Assembly (NCBI GenBank): GCA_023140595.1 | Contig: JAGLLI010000107.1 | Coordinates: forward strand, 1-15,621 | Source of the DNA: Candidatus Parcubacteria bacterium | GTDB taxonomy: Bacteria; Patescibacteriota; Patescibacteriia; Patescibacteriales; UBA12075 | Direction of reading: 5' to 3' | Length of the DNA: 15,621 bases | In this document: positions 1-5,931 of the stretch, in pieces | Layout of the letters: each line of letters starts with the position of its first letter | Numbering within the stretch: the stretch's first letter is position 1 | The notes under the pieces: model-generated | Told to the model about the DNA's origin: nothing | Seen by the model: the letters and a program-made list of their open reading frames with translations, nothing else | Database searches by the model: none | Position numbers and translations under genes: made by a program

Positions 1-1163
1 AAAATGATTTTAAATTTTTAACAACTCCTAATCCGGAAATAATTTTGCGCGCGTTAAAAGATGAGGAGTATTTTTATATATTAAATAAAGCCGATTATTC
101 AATTCCAGATGGCATTGGCTTGAAATTCGCGGGTATAGCGCTGGGTAAAAATATTAAACGAATTACCGGTGCTGGCTTAGTCCATAATATTTTAAAAATA
201 GCGCAAAAAAAATCCAAGAAAATATTGATAGTTAACTGGCAAAAAGGATTGTCAAGCAAAAAAGATATTGAAAAAATGTTGTCTGCTAAATTTTCAGGGT
301 TAAAATATATGGTAATTGATGTTTCGCGCGAAAGAGGCGAATGGCAAAAAATAATTAATAAAAAAATGCCCCAGAGGAAGTGCCATTGGGGTATAAATGA
401 TTTCGCGCCGGATATTTTATTTTGCTTGTTTGGAGCGCCATCACAGGAAAAATTTATTTATCATAATGCCCGTAAAATTAATTCAATCAAGCTGGCGCTT
501 GGGGTAGGAGGAGCTTTTGATTTTTTAACCAAAAAAATTAAGCGCGCTCCTTATGTTTTTAGAAAATTAGGCATGGAGTGGCTGTGGCGGCTTGGTAATC
601 AACAATATTCAAATAAACGAACCAAAAGAATTTATAACGCGGTTATTAAATTTACTTATAAATTTTTACGCTGGCGCTTTGTTTTGCCGTTTTTATATCG
701 TCAAAACGTTGCTTGTCTTTTATATAAAAATGAAAATAACAAAAAATATATTTTACTGGTGGAAAGAAAGAATGATTTTAATCATTGGCAGCTTCCTCAA
801 GGCGGAACAGATGGCGAGGATATTAAAACGGCAGGGAATAGAGAACTGGGCGAGGAAATTAATTGTAGTAAATTTGAATTTATCAAAACTTATAAAAATA
901 TTTATAAGTATAAATTCGGACAAAGAAATGAAGGTGAAAAATATGCAAAAAACGCGCGCGAATACACAGGATACAAAGGACAAAAACAAAGCCTGTATAT
1001 CGCGAAATTTATTGGAAAAGATACAGATATTAAAATAAATTTTTGGGAACATAGAAATTGGCGCTGGGTTGAGGAAAATAAAGTCTTGGATGTTATCCAT
1101 GAATGCCGAAAAGAGGCGACTGGGAAATATTTGGGGTTGCTTGACAACATTAAAAATATATAA
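1..1163 (+). CDS. WecG/TagA/CpsF-family glycosyltransferase fused to an RppH-like Nudix domain (5' end outside window)
   Basis: The frame is open from base 3 at the window edge, so the gene starts upstream. The TTG at 45 is not the start, because the codons before it encode the conserved Thr-Pro-Asn of this family (TTPNPEII). Numbering from that TTG, the GT26 domain spans about residues 1-215. It contains the PDGIG motif with the presumed catalytic Asp22, the segment DILFCLFGAPSQEKF (123-137) and the basic C-terminal APYVFRKLGMEWLWRL (168-183) that in TagA helps membrane contact. Family members transfer N-acetylmannosamine-type sugars to undecaprenyl-diphosphate-linked GlcNAc on the inner membrane face. 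Residues about 219-372 form a Nudix domain: WQLPQGG, then a Nudix box ending RELGEE (266-271), then YKGQKQSLYIAKF, resembling RNA pyrophosphohydrolases and Ap4A hydrolases. The box loop is one residue shorter than the usual Gx5E spacing. The reading frame runs unbroken through both domains. The GT family is sure; the Nudix substrate is unknown. Confidence 0.88.
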   Translation, partial: NDFKFLTTPNPEIILRALKDEEYFYILNKADYSIPDGIGLKFAGIALGKNIKRITGAGLVHNILKIAQKKSKKILIVNWQKGLSSKKDIEKMLSAKFSGLKYMVIDVSRERGEWQKIINKKMPQRKCHWGINDFAPDILFCLFGAPSQEKFIYHNARKINSIKLALGVGGAFDFLTKKIKRAPYVFRKLGMEWLWRLGNQQYSNKRTKRIYNAVIKFTYKFLRWRFVLPFLYRQNVACLLYKNENNKKYILLVERKNDFNHWQLPQGGTDGEDIKTAGNRELGEEINCSKFEFIKTYKNIYKYKFGQRNEGEKYAKNAREYTGYKGQKQSLYIAKFIGKDTDIKINFWEHRNWRWVEENKVLDVIHECRKEATGKYLGLLDNIKNI

Positions 1164-1172
1164 TAAAGTAAG

Positions 1173-1194
1173 AATATAAGAATTTCTTATTTTT
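1173..1194 (+). terminator. short hairpin with T run between the Nudix fusion and the toxin-antitoxin pair
   Basis: ATAAG (1176-1180) and CTTAT (1186-1190) form a 5-bp stem with a 5-nt loop, extendable past one mismatch by AA/TT, and run into TTTT. It sits 10 nt after the fusion gene's stop and about 17 nt before the antitoxin start. It could be a weak intrinsic terminator or, being palindromic, an operator for the AbrB-type antitoxin. The stem is short and all-AT apart from one G-C pair, so the call is weak. Confidence 0.35.
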
Positions 1195-1210
1195 AAATTA
1201 AACTAAACAT

Positions 1211-1516
1211 ATGGAAAAAATAGTTAAAGCTACTTCAAGAGGGCAAATTACTTTGCCTGCTAAATGGCTGCGGGAATTTAAAACTGATCAATTTATAATG
1301 ATTCGTAAAAAAGACGGAATAAAAATAAAACCTGTCAATGTAAATGAAATTTTAATGGAAGAAGAAAATAGATTGGCCAGAATGAAAGAATATGAAAAAA
1401 TTAGAAAAAATCGTCCTAAAAACGAAACCGTAATTTTTGACGCAATCAGAGACAACAACGGAGAGGGTATACCGGCAGAAGATTTTATAAAAATGATAGA
1501 AGAAATAGATGAATAA
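1211..1516 (+). CDS. AbrB/SpoVT-family (MazE-like) antitoxin
   Basis: A 101-residue protein. Residues 1-42 look like a swapped-hairpin AbrB DNA-binding domain: TSRGQITLPAKW (8-19) matches the usual G-Q-[IV]-T-[LI]-P core, and a basic strand FIMIRKKDGIKIKP follows. The rest is a charged helix (about 47-72) and an acidic tail ending IEEIDE, a plausible toxin-wrapping segment. The ATG at 1211 is the first in frame, with no visible Shine-Dalgarno. The last 8 nt overlap the next gene, a RelE-like toxin, which is the normal antitoxin-first order of a type II module. Such antitoxins usually repress their own promoter; the palindrome at 1176-1190 is the only candidate operator. AbrB-fold proteins can also be stand-alone regulators, but the overlap argues for a pair. 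Confidence 0.82.
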   Translation: MEKIVKATSRGQITLPAKWLREFKTDQFIMIRKKDGIKIKPVNVNEILMEEENRLARMKEYEKIRKNRPKNETVIFDAIRDNNGEGIPAEDFIKMIEEIDE

Positions 1517-1754
1517 AATTGAAAAATTTTTTAAAAAAATTTCAAAGACTGAAAAAAAAGATATTTTAAAACAGATCAGATTAACGCAAGAACGAAAAAT
1601 AAATCCTGCTAAAATAAAAAAAATCAAGGATTCAAAAAACTTTCGCATTCGTGTCGGCAAATTCAGAGTTTTGTTTTATTGGAAATACGATGGCTCAATT
1701 ATGTTGGTTGATATATGTAAGCGTGATGAAAATACTTATAAAAATTTAAAATAA
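1509..1754 (+). CDS. RelE/ParE-superfamily toxin
   Basis: An 81-residue basic protein. A helical, lysine-rich N-terminal half (about 1-45) leads into the beta-sheet core FRIRVGKFRVLFYW (44-57) and LVDICKRDENTYKNL at the C-terminus. This is the usual RelE/ParE/HigB plan: R-x-R-x-G-x-[FY]-R, then a late Arg and a final Tyr. Arg residues in the sheet and the terminal Tyr fit an mRNA-cleaving RelE-type toxin, but RelE and ParE (gyrase poison) cannot be separated by eye. It starts inside the antitoxin gene (8-nt overlap), suggesting translational coupling, and ends 2 nt before gltX. The length matches the family. The mechanism is inferred. Confidence 0.8.
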   Translation: MNKIEKFFKKISKTEKKDILKQIRLTQERKINPAKIKKIKDSKNFRIRVGKFRVLFYWKYDGSIMLVDICKRDENTYKNLK

Positions 1755-1756
1755 TT

Positions 1757-3229
1757 ATGTCTAATAAAAAAGTTAGAACGCGTTTTGCGCCCAGCCCAAC
1801 AGGATTTTTGCATATCGGCAGTTTAAGAACTGCGCTTTTTGCGCATTTACTGGCTAAAGAATTTGATGGCGAGATGATTTTACGGCTGGAAGATACAGAC
1901 CAAAAACGTTATGTTGAGGGTTCGGAAGAAAAACTTTATAATACCTTAGACCGTTTAGGTTTTAAATTTGACGAAGGACCGCGCATTGGAGGGGATTATG
2001 GTCCGTATATCCAAAGCCAAAGAAAAAAAATTTATAATAAATATATTAAAAGACTTCTTGATGAGCAGAAAGTTTATCATTGTTTTTGCAGTCCTGAGCG
2101 TTTGCAGAAAATGCGTGAAAAACAGCAAGCAGAAAAATTGTCGCCGCGTTATGATCGCTGTTGCAGGAATTTGAGCGCGGAAGAAGTTGTAAAAAAAATA
2201 AATTCAGGCGAAAAATTTGTAGTTAGGCAAAAAATGCCGCTTGAAGGCGAAGTAATTGTTAATGACGAGCTTAGAGGTGAAATAAAATTTCAAGCAAGCG
2301 AATTGGAAGATCATGTTTTAATTAAATCAGACGGCATGCCGACTTATCAATTCGCGCTTATAGTGGACGATCATTTAATGGAAATTAGCCATGTTATCAG
2401 AGGTGAAGAGTGGATACCGAGTTTTCCCAAAAATATTTTGCTTTACAAAGATTTTGGCTGGGAACCACCAAAATTTATTCATATTCCTTTAACTTTAAAC
2501 AAGGGTGGTGGTAAATTGAGCAAACGACAAGGCGATGTGGCTGTTGAGGATTATTTGAAAAAAGGATATTTGGTTGAAGCTTTAATAAATTTTTGCGCGC
2601 TTCTTGGCTGGCATCCAAAGGGTGACAATGAAATACTCACTTTAGATGATTTGGAGAAAATGTTTAAATATAAAAACATGAATACTTCTCCTGCAATTTT
2701 TGATATTGAAAAATTGGATTATTTTAACGGATATTATATCCGTAAAATGGATTTGGACAAGTTAGTTGAAATTATTAATCCCTATTTAGCAAATAATATT
2801 AAAAAAACCTCTGATAAAAACAAGCAGACGGATGAATTTATAAGAAATGTTGTTTCCACTGAGCAGGAAAGGCTTAAAAAATTATCTGAGATAGGGGAGT
2901 TAACTGAATTTTTCTTTGTTGATAAATTAAATTATCCAAAAGATATGCTGATTTGGAAAAAACAAAAAGATGAGGATTGCAAAAAGAATTTAGAAATTAT
3001 AAAAAATATTTTAGAAAAAATTTCGGAAAATGAATGGACAAAAAAAAGCATTGAAAATATAATCATTAAATATTTAAAAGATAATGATTTAAAAGTAGGG
3101 GATTATCTTTGGCCGACAAGAGTCGCCTTAACTGGCAAAAAACAAAGCCCGGGACCATTTGAAGTTGCTTTTGTTTTAGGAAAAGAGGAAAGTTTGGAAA
3201 AAATTCAAGATGCTGTTGATTTATTTTAA
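1757..3229 (+). CDS. gltX: glutamyl-tRNA synthetase
   Basis: A 490-residue class I synthetase that charges tRNA-Glu with glutamate in the cytoplasm. Visible landmarks are RFAPSPTGFLHIGSLRTALF (9-28) with the HIGH-type motif at 19-22, LRLEDTD (43-48), KLSKR (253-257, the KMSKS motif), and a zinc-site pattern C109, C111, Y132, C136 whose spacing matches the E. coli enzyme (C98, C100, Y121, C125). Residues after about 330 form the helical anticodon-binding region, with the family's late signature GPFEVAFVLGKEESLERI-like segment at the C-terminus. The length is normal. Whether it also charges tRNA-Gln, as in organisms using GatCAB, cannot be decided here. The gene starts only 2 nt after the toxin stop, so it is probably co-transcribed with the toxin-antitoxin pair, and it is closed by a strong terminator 14 nt downstream. 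Confidence 0.97.
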   Translation: MSNKKVRTRFAPSPTGFLHIGSLRTALFAHLLAKEFDGEMILRLEDTDQKRYVEGSEEKLYNTLDRLGFKFDEGPRIGGDYGPYIQSQRKKIYNKYIKRLLDEQKVYHCFCSPERLQKMREKQQAEKLSPRYDRCCRNLSAEEVVKKINSGEKFVVRQKMPLEGEVIVNDELRGEIKFQASELEDHVLIKSDGMPTYQFALIVDDHLMEISHVIRGEEWIPSFPKNILLYKDFGWEPPKFIHIPLTLNKGGGKLSKRQGDVAVEDYLKKGYLVEALINFCALLGWHPKGDNEILTLDDLEKMFKYKNMNTSPAIFDIEKLDYFNGYYIRKMDLDKLVEIINPYLANNIKKTSDKNKQTDEFIRNVVSTEQERLKKLSEIGELTEFFFVDKLNYPKDMLIWKKQKDEDCKKNLEIIKNILEKISENEWTKKSIENIIIKYLKDNDLKVGDYLWPTRVALTGKKQSPGPFEVAFVLGKEESLEKIQDAVDLF

Positions 3230-3242
3230 TTTTTTATCATAT

Positions 3243-3275
3243 AAAAAAGCGAAAAATTTATCTCGCTTTTTTTTT
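3243..3275 (+). terminator. intrinsic terminator after gltX
   Basis: AAAAAAGCGA (3243-3252) pairs perfectly with TCGCTTTTTT (3263-3272) across a 10-nt loop and continues into a T run to 3275. It lies just after the gltX stop and before the next gene, a textbook Rho-independent terminator. The A run on the 5' side would let it work on the minus strand too. Confidence 0.85.
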
Positions 3276-3286
3276 ATTCAAAATTA

Positions 3287-3301
3287 TGCTATATTTATGA
3301 T
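3287..3301 (+). promoter_or_regulatory. possible extended -10 promoter for the M23 peptidase gene
   Basis: TGCTATATT (3287-3295) resembles an extended -10 element (TGnTATAAT), and TATGAT follows at 3296-3301. Both lie 28-42 nt upstream of the ATG at 3329 and downstream of the gltX terminator, where a new promoter is needed. No convincing -35 hexamer is seen. In DNA this AT-rich such matches arise by chance. Confidence 0.3.
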
Positions 3302-3328
3302 ATAAAAAAATAGAATTTAAATAACCCC

Positions 3329-4576
3329 ATGAAAAATAAAATATTTAAAAAAATTGCTAATATTATTATAATTTTATTGATTTTTTTGTTGTTTTCAGGT
3401 TCCGTAGCAATCGGGCAGGCAGACTCTAATGAAGCGAGCATGCTTAATCGGGAAGTTAAACAGATTAACAATGATATTTCAGATAAAAAAAGCGAGTTTA
3501 AGCGAATTCAGCAAAAGCAGGAAAAATATTCAATAGCAATTAAGGAAAAACAGCAAGAGAAAGCCACGCTAAATAATCAATTGGCGCTTTTAGATAATCG
3601 TTTAGCTAAATCCGAATTGGATATTGAGCTTGTTGAAATTGACATTGACCGCGTTAAATTGGAAATTCAAAAAACCGATTTGGAAATCGTAAACAAAGAC
3701 AAGGATATTGCAAAAGAAAAAAAACAAATCGCTAATGTTATTCGCTTAATACAAAAACGCGATAATGTTAATACACTAGAGATAATGCTTTTAAATAAGT
3801 CATTATCGGAATTTTTAACACAAGTAAGATATTTGGAGGATATAAATGAAAGTCTGGATAAAAGTTTGGGAAATTTGGAAAAATTAAAAAGAGAGCTGGA
3901 AAAAGAGCAAAAAGTTTTAACGCGCAAAGGCGAAGAGTTAGCCGAAATGAAACAAGAACTGGAAGAAAAAAAGATTAAACTGGCAAGTGAAAAAGAAAAT
4001 AAAGTCCATATCCTTTCGCAAGTCGGGCAATCCGAGCGCGAATATCAACGACTCTTGACACGCGCAAAGCAAGAGCAGGAAGACACGGCAGCTGAAATCG
4101 CCAGTATGGAAAAATTGGCTCGGGCAAAATTAGCCCAGCTTGAAGGAAAAAAGTTAGAATTTAATGACAATGGCTTAACTTGGCCTGTTAAAAAAAATAT
4201 TATTACCGCTTATTTTCATGATCCTGATTATCCGTTTCGCCATATTTTTGAACATCCGGGCGCTGATATTCGCGCAAGACAGGGGAGTACGCTTATGGCG
4301 GCCGCTTCAGGATATGTTGCAAGGGTAAGAGTAGATAATACCGCGCGTTATGGCTACATTATGATTATTCACGGCGACGGATTGTCTACTGTATATGGAC
4401 ATGTTTCCAAAGCTTATGTTAAAGAAGATGATTACGTGGTGCAAGGCCAAAAAATCGCTCTTTCCGGAGGGATTCCGGGAACTCCCGGAGCCGGCCGCTT
4501 GACAACCGGTCCGCATCTTCATTTTGAGGTAAGGCTAAACGGAATTCCGGTTGATCCTTTGGGCTATTTGCCGTAA
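3329..4576 (+). CDS. secreted coiled-coil M23 (LytM) murein peptidase, EnvC-like architecture
   Basis: A 415-residue protein. A basic start and hydrophobic stretch (about 10-28), then a plausible signal peptidase site after A31, indicate export. Residues about 36-275 are a long charged heptad-rich coiled coil. The C-terminal domain (about 284-415) is a lysostaphin/M23 fold with all metal and catalytic residues present: H309 and D313 (HPGAD), H358 (YGH), and H396 with H398 (HLHFEVR). Family enzymes cut peptide cross-links in murein. The signal-coiled coil-LytM layout is that of EnvC and of FtsX-controlled PcsB-type proteins that work in cell separation. E. coli EnvC has lost the zinc ligands, whereas this protein keeps them, so it may cleave wall directly. 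The gene is monocistronic, bounded by terminators, and lies about 1.1 kb from the dif-like site. The domain call is strong; the division role is inferred. Confidence 0.92.
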   Translation: MKNKIFKKIANIIIILLIFLLFSGSVAIGQADSNEASMLNREVKQINNDISDKKSEFKRIQQKQEKYSIAIKEKQQEKATLNNQLALLDNRLAKSELDIELVEIDIDRVKLEIQKTDLEIVNKDKDIAKEKKQIANVIRLIQKRDNVNTLEIMLLNKSLSEFLTQVRYLEDINESLDKSLGNLEKLKRELEKEQKVLTRKGEELAEMKQELEEKKIKLASEKENKVHILSQVGQSEREYQRLLTRAKQEQEDTAAEIASMEKLARAKLAQLEGKKLEFNDNGLTWPVKKNIITAYFHDPDYPFRHIFEHPGADIRARQGSTLMAAASGYVARVRVDNTARYGYIMIIHGDGLSTVYGHVSKAYVKEDDYVVQGQKIALSGGIPGTPGAGRLTTGPHLHFEVRLNGIPVDPLGYLP

Positions 4577-4602
4577 CACCGCTCCTCGCGAGGGGCGGGG
4601 TT
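4575..4602. terminator. GC-rich hairpin between converging genes
   Basis: AACACCGCTCC (4575-4585) pairs with GGGGCGGGGTT (4592-4602) with one mismatch and one G-T pair around TCGCGA, giving a strong stem in otherwise AT-rich DNA. It contains the stop codon bases of both converging genes (M23 peptidase on plus, xer on minus). There is no proper T tract on either side, so it may act as a shared transcription barrier or RNA 3' stabiliser rather than a classical terminator. Confidence 0.55.
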
Positions 4603-5563
4603 ATTCCTTCATTTTCCGCCCGCCATGAACTTTCCTGTGAATATCTTTAAGCTGTTTATTAGTCACATGTGTATAAATTTGCGTAGTGGCAATATTTTGA
4701 TGACCGAGAAATTCCTGCACCATGCGCAGGTCAACGCCTTGGGCAAGCAGATCAGTGGCAAAAGAATGCCTGAGCGTATGCGGGGTGGACGCAATCGGCA
4801 GACCGCAAATTTTAATATATTTTTTTACAATATTTTCAATACTCTTTACGGTTAAACGGCGCTCCGCGTTATTTTTTTCAATTCCCGGCTTATAATTTAT
4901 AAATAAAGCCTCGTCAATGTCATTACGTTTATCCAAATATTTTTTTAAAGCCTTGGTAGCGCGCGCGGAAAAATAAACAGTCCTGACTTTTCCGCCCTTG
5001 CCGGTAATTGATAGTTCAATTTCATTGGCAATTTTTGGAATTTTAATTTGTTCGCGATTCAAAGCAACAAGTTCGGCAACTCTTAGTCCGGTTGAAAATA
5101 AGGTTTCAAGAATTGCCCGATCTCTTAAGCCAATTGCGGTAGACATATTAGGGGAGAGCAAGAGCTTTTCTAACTGTTCCAGTTTTAAAAATTTTACTTC
5201 TCTTTGTAATTTATCTTTGGCCAATTTAATGGAAGTAGGGGAAAGAGAACTGACTTTTTTTTCAACAAAAAAATCCAACAGGCTCCTAAGCGCAATTAAA
5301 TAATAATTCTGTGTTGATTTTTTAAGAGTGGCCTTTGTTCGCTGATCAATGTGCCTGGATAAAAAAATACGATATTTCCAAATATGCTTATCATTTAACT
5401 TTTCCGGTTTTAATTTATCCAAGTTGTTATCGCTCAACCAATTAAAAAATTTATTTAAAAAACGAGAATAATTTTCCTGAGTTTTCACGGAAAGCCCCCT
5501 CTCAATTTCCAAAAAATCAAGATAGTCAATTAAATATCCAATTATTGGTTTTGATTTTTGCAT
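4601..5563 (-). CDS. xer: Xer-type tyrosine recombinase
   Basis: A 320-residue tyrosine recombinase. The N-terminal SAM-like core-binding domain spans about 7-103. The catalytic domain spans about 125-305 with the full set of active residues: R161 (STGLRVAEL), a beta-hairpin Lys (K189/K192 in TGKGGKVR), H262 and R265 (PHTLRHSFA), H288 (FLGHQ) and nucleophile Y297. The spacings H262-R265-H288-Y297 (3, 23, 9) equal those of E. coli XerD. Xer proteins resolve chromosome dimers at dif by strand exchange at the terminus. A dif-like 28-mer lies 79 bp upstream of the start codon, which points to chromosome-dimer resolution rather than an integron or phage integrase. No phage genes are nearby. Its nearly symmetric site suggests a single-recombinase system, but a second xer elsewhere cannot be excluded. 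XerC and XerD cannot be told apart. Confidence 0.93.
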   Translation of the reverse strand: MQKSKPIIGYLIDYLDFLEIERGLSVKTQENYSRFLNKFFNWLSDNNLDKLKPEKLNDKHIWKYRIFLSRHIDQRTKATLKKSTQNYYLIALRSLLDFFVEKKVSSLSPTSIKLAKDKLQREVKFLKLEQLEKLLLSPNMSTAIGLRDRAILETLFSTGLRVAELVALNREQIKIPKIANEIELSITGKGGKVRTVYFSARATKALKKYLDKRNDIDEALFINYKPGIEKNNAERRLTVKSIENIVKKYIKICGLPIASTPHTLRHSFATDLLAQGVDLRMVQEFLGHQNIATTQIYTHVTNKQLKDIHRKVHGGRKMKE

Positions 5564-5642
5564 TTGTTGTAAAAATTGTTATTACGACGAAAAAGAGGCT
5601 AAGATTAGTTATATTTCACGACCCAGATTACCTTCACATAAT

Positions 5643-5670
5643 ACTTCGCATAATGTAGATTAAGCGAAGT
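5643..5670. other. dif-like chromosome dimer resolution site
   Basis: Left arm ACTTCGCATAA (5643-5653), spacer TGTAGA (5654-5659) and right arm TTAAGCGAAGT (5660-5670) have exactly the 11-6-11 layout of dif. From memory of E. coli dif (GGTGCGCATAA, TGTATA, TTATGTTAAAT), 8/11, 5/6 and 7/11 bases agree. Read on the other strand the right arm becomes TTATGCGAAGT, close to the TTATG core of XerD arms. The two arms are inverted copies of each other at 10 of 11 positions, and the symmetry extends by AT on both sides. The site lies 79 bp upstream of the xer start and exactly where gene direction flips in the window. Function is inferred. Confidence 0.83.
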
Positions 5671-5712
5671 ATCATTAAAAAATATAATAATTTAATAATT
5701 CAAATTTTACTG

Positions 5713-5868
5713 TTATCTTAATTCAGTCGGACTAAAATGTATGCCAAAAAAACTAAACTCTCCTGTAAACATAAAAAATATTTTAACAAACAGCAAAAAA
5801 AATCCGATTGTTGCCAAACAAAAAACAATTACGGCTAAAACAAATACAATTTTAAAAGCGATTTCCAT
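5713..5868 (-). CDS. small membrane protein, 51 residues, family not recognised
   Basis: ATG at 5868 opens a 51-codon frame ending in TAA at 5713. Residues about 7-34 are one long hydrophobic span (FKIVFVLAVIVFCLATIG, then FFLLFVKIFFMF), enough for one transmembrane helix or a tight pair. A short Phe/Gly-rich tail ending in polar residues (SPTELR) follows. It lies between the dif-like site and ftsQ, on the ftsQ strand, about 64 nt downstream of the ftsQ stop and past an inverted repeat. Stop-free length alone is weak proof at this size, and TTT-rich codons make hydrophobic translations likely. The mixed codon use, ATG start and proper membrane-protein pattern favour a real gene. The competing plus-strand frame here is a Lys-rich 33-mer and looks like a shadow. 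No function is claimed. Confidence 0.55.
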   Translation of the reverse strand: MEIAFKIVFVLAVIVFCLATIGFFLLFVKIFFMFTGEFSFFGIHFSPTELR

Positions 5869-5882
5869 ATCTTGTTATTTTA

Positions 5883-5924
5883 GCTAACATTAAACAAAAT
5901 AAATATATTTTACTTAATGTTAGC
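5883..5924. repeat. perfect 11-bp inverted repeat downstream of ftsQ
   Basis: GCTAACATTAA (5883-5893) and TTAATGTTAGC (5914-5924) are exact inverted copies around a 20-nt AT-only-rich loop. On the minus strand it follows the ftsQ stop by 7 nt and is followed by TAAAATAAC, a poor T tract. It may be an ftsQ terminator, an RNA hairpin in the leader of the small membrane gene, or a paired protein-binding site. Confidence 0.6.
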
Positions 5925-5931
5925 GCCTTTA

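Noticed and set aside
45..47. TTG as the true start of the first gene
   Set aside because: Codons before it encode the conserved TPN segment of the WecG/TagA family, so the gene continues past the left edge.
592..1038. A 148-codon plus-strand ORF in another frame within the Nudix fusion gene
   Set aside because: The overlapping frame carries clear GT26 and Nudix motifs, while this one is Asn/Lys/Ile-rich without motifs.
4601..5563. Integron or phage integrase reading of the tyrosine recombinase
   Set aside because: No attC-like array, phage or mobile genes are nearby, the spacing of catalytic residues equals Xer proteins, and a dif-like site lies next to it.
5737..5838. A Lys-rich plus-strand ORF of 33 codons opposite the small membrane protein
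   Set aside because: It is the poly-A complement of the hydrophobic TTT-rich minus frame and has no plausible protein pattern.
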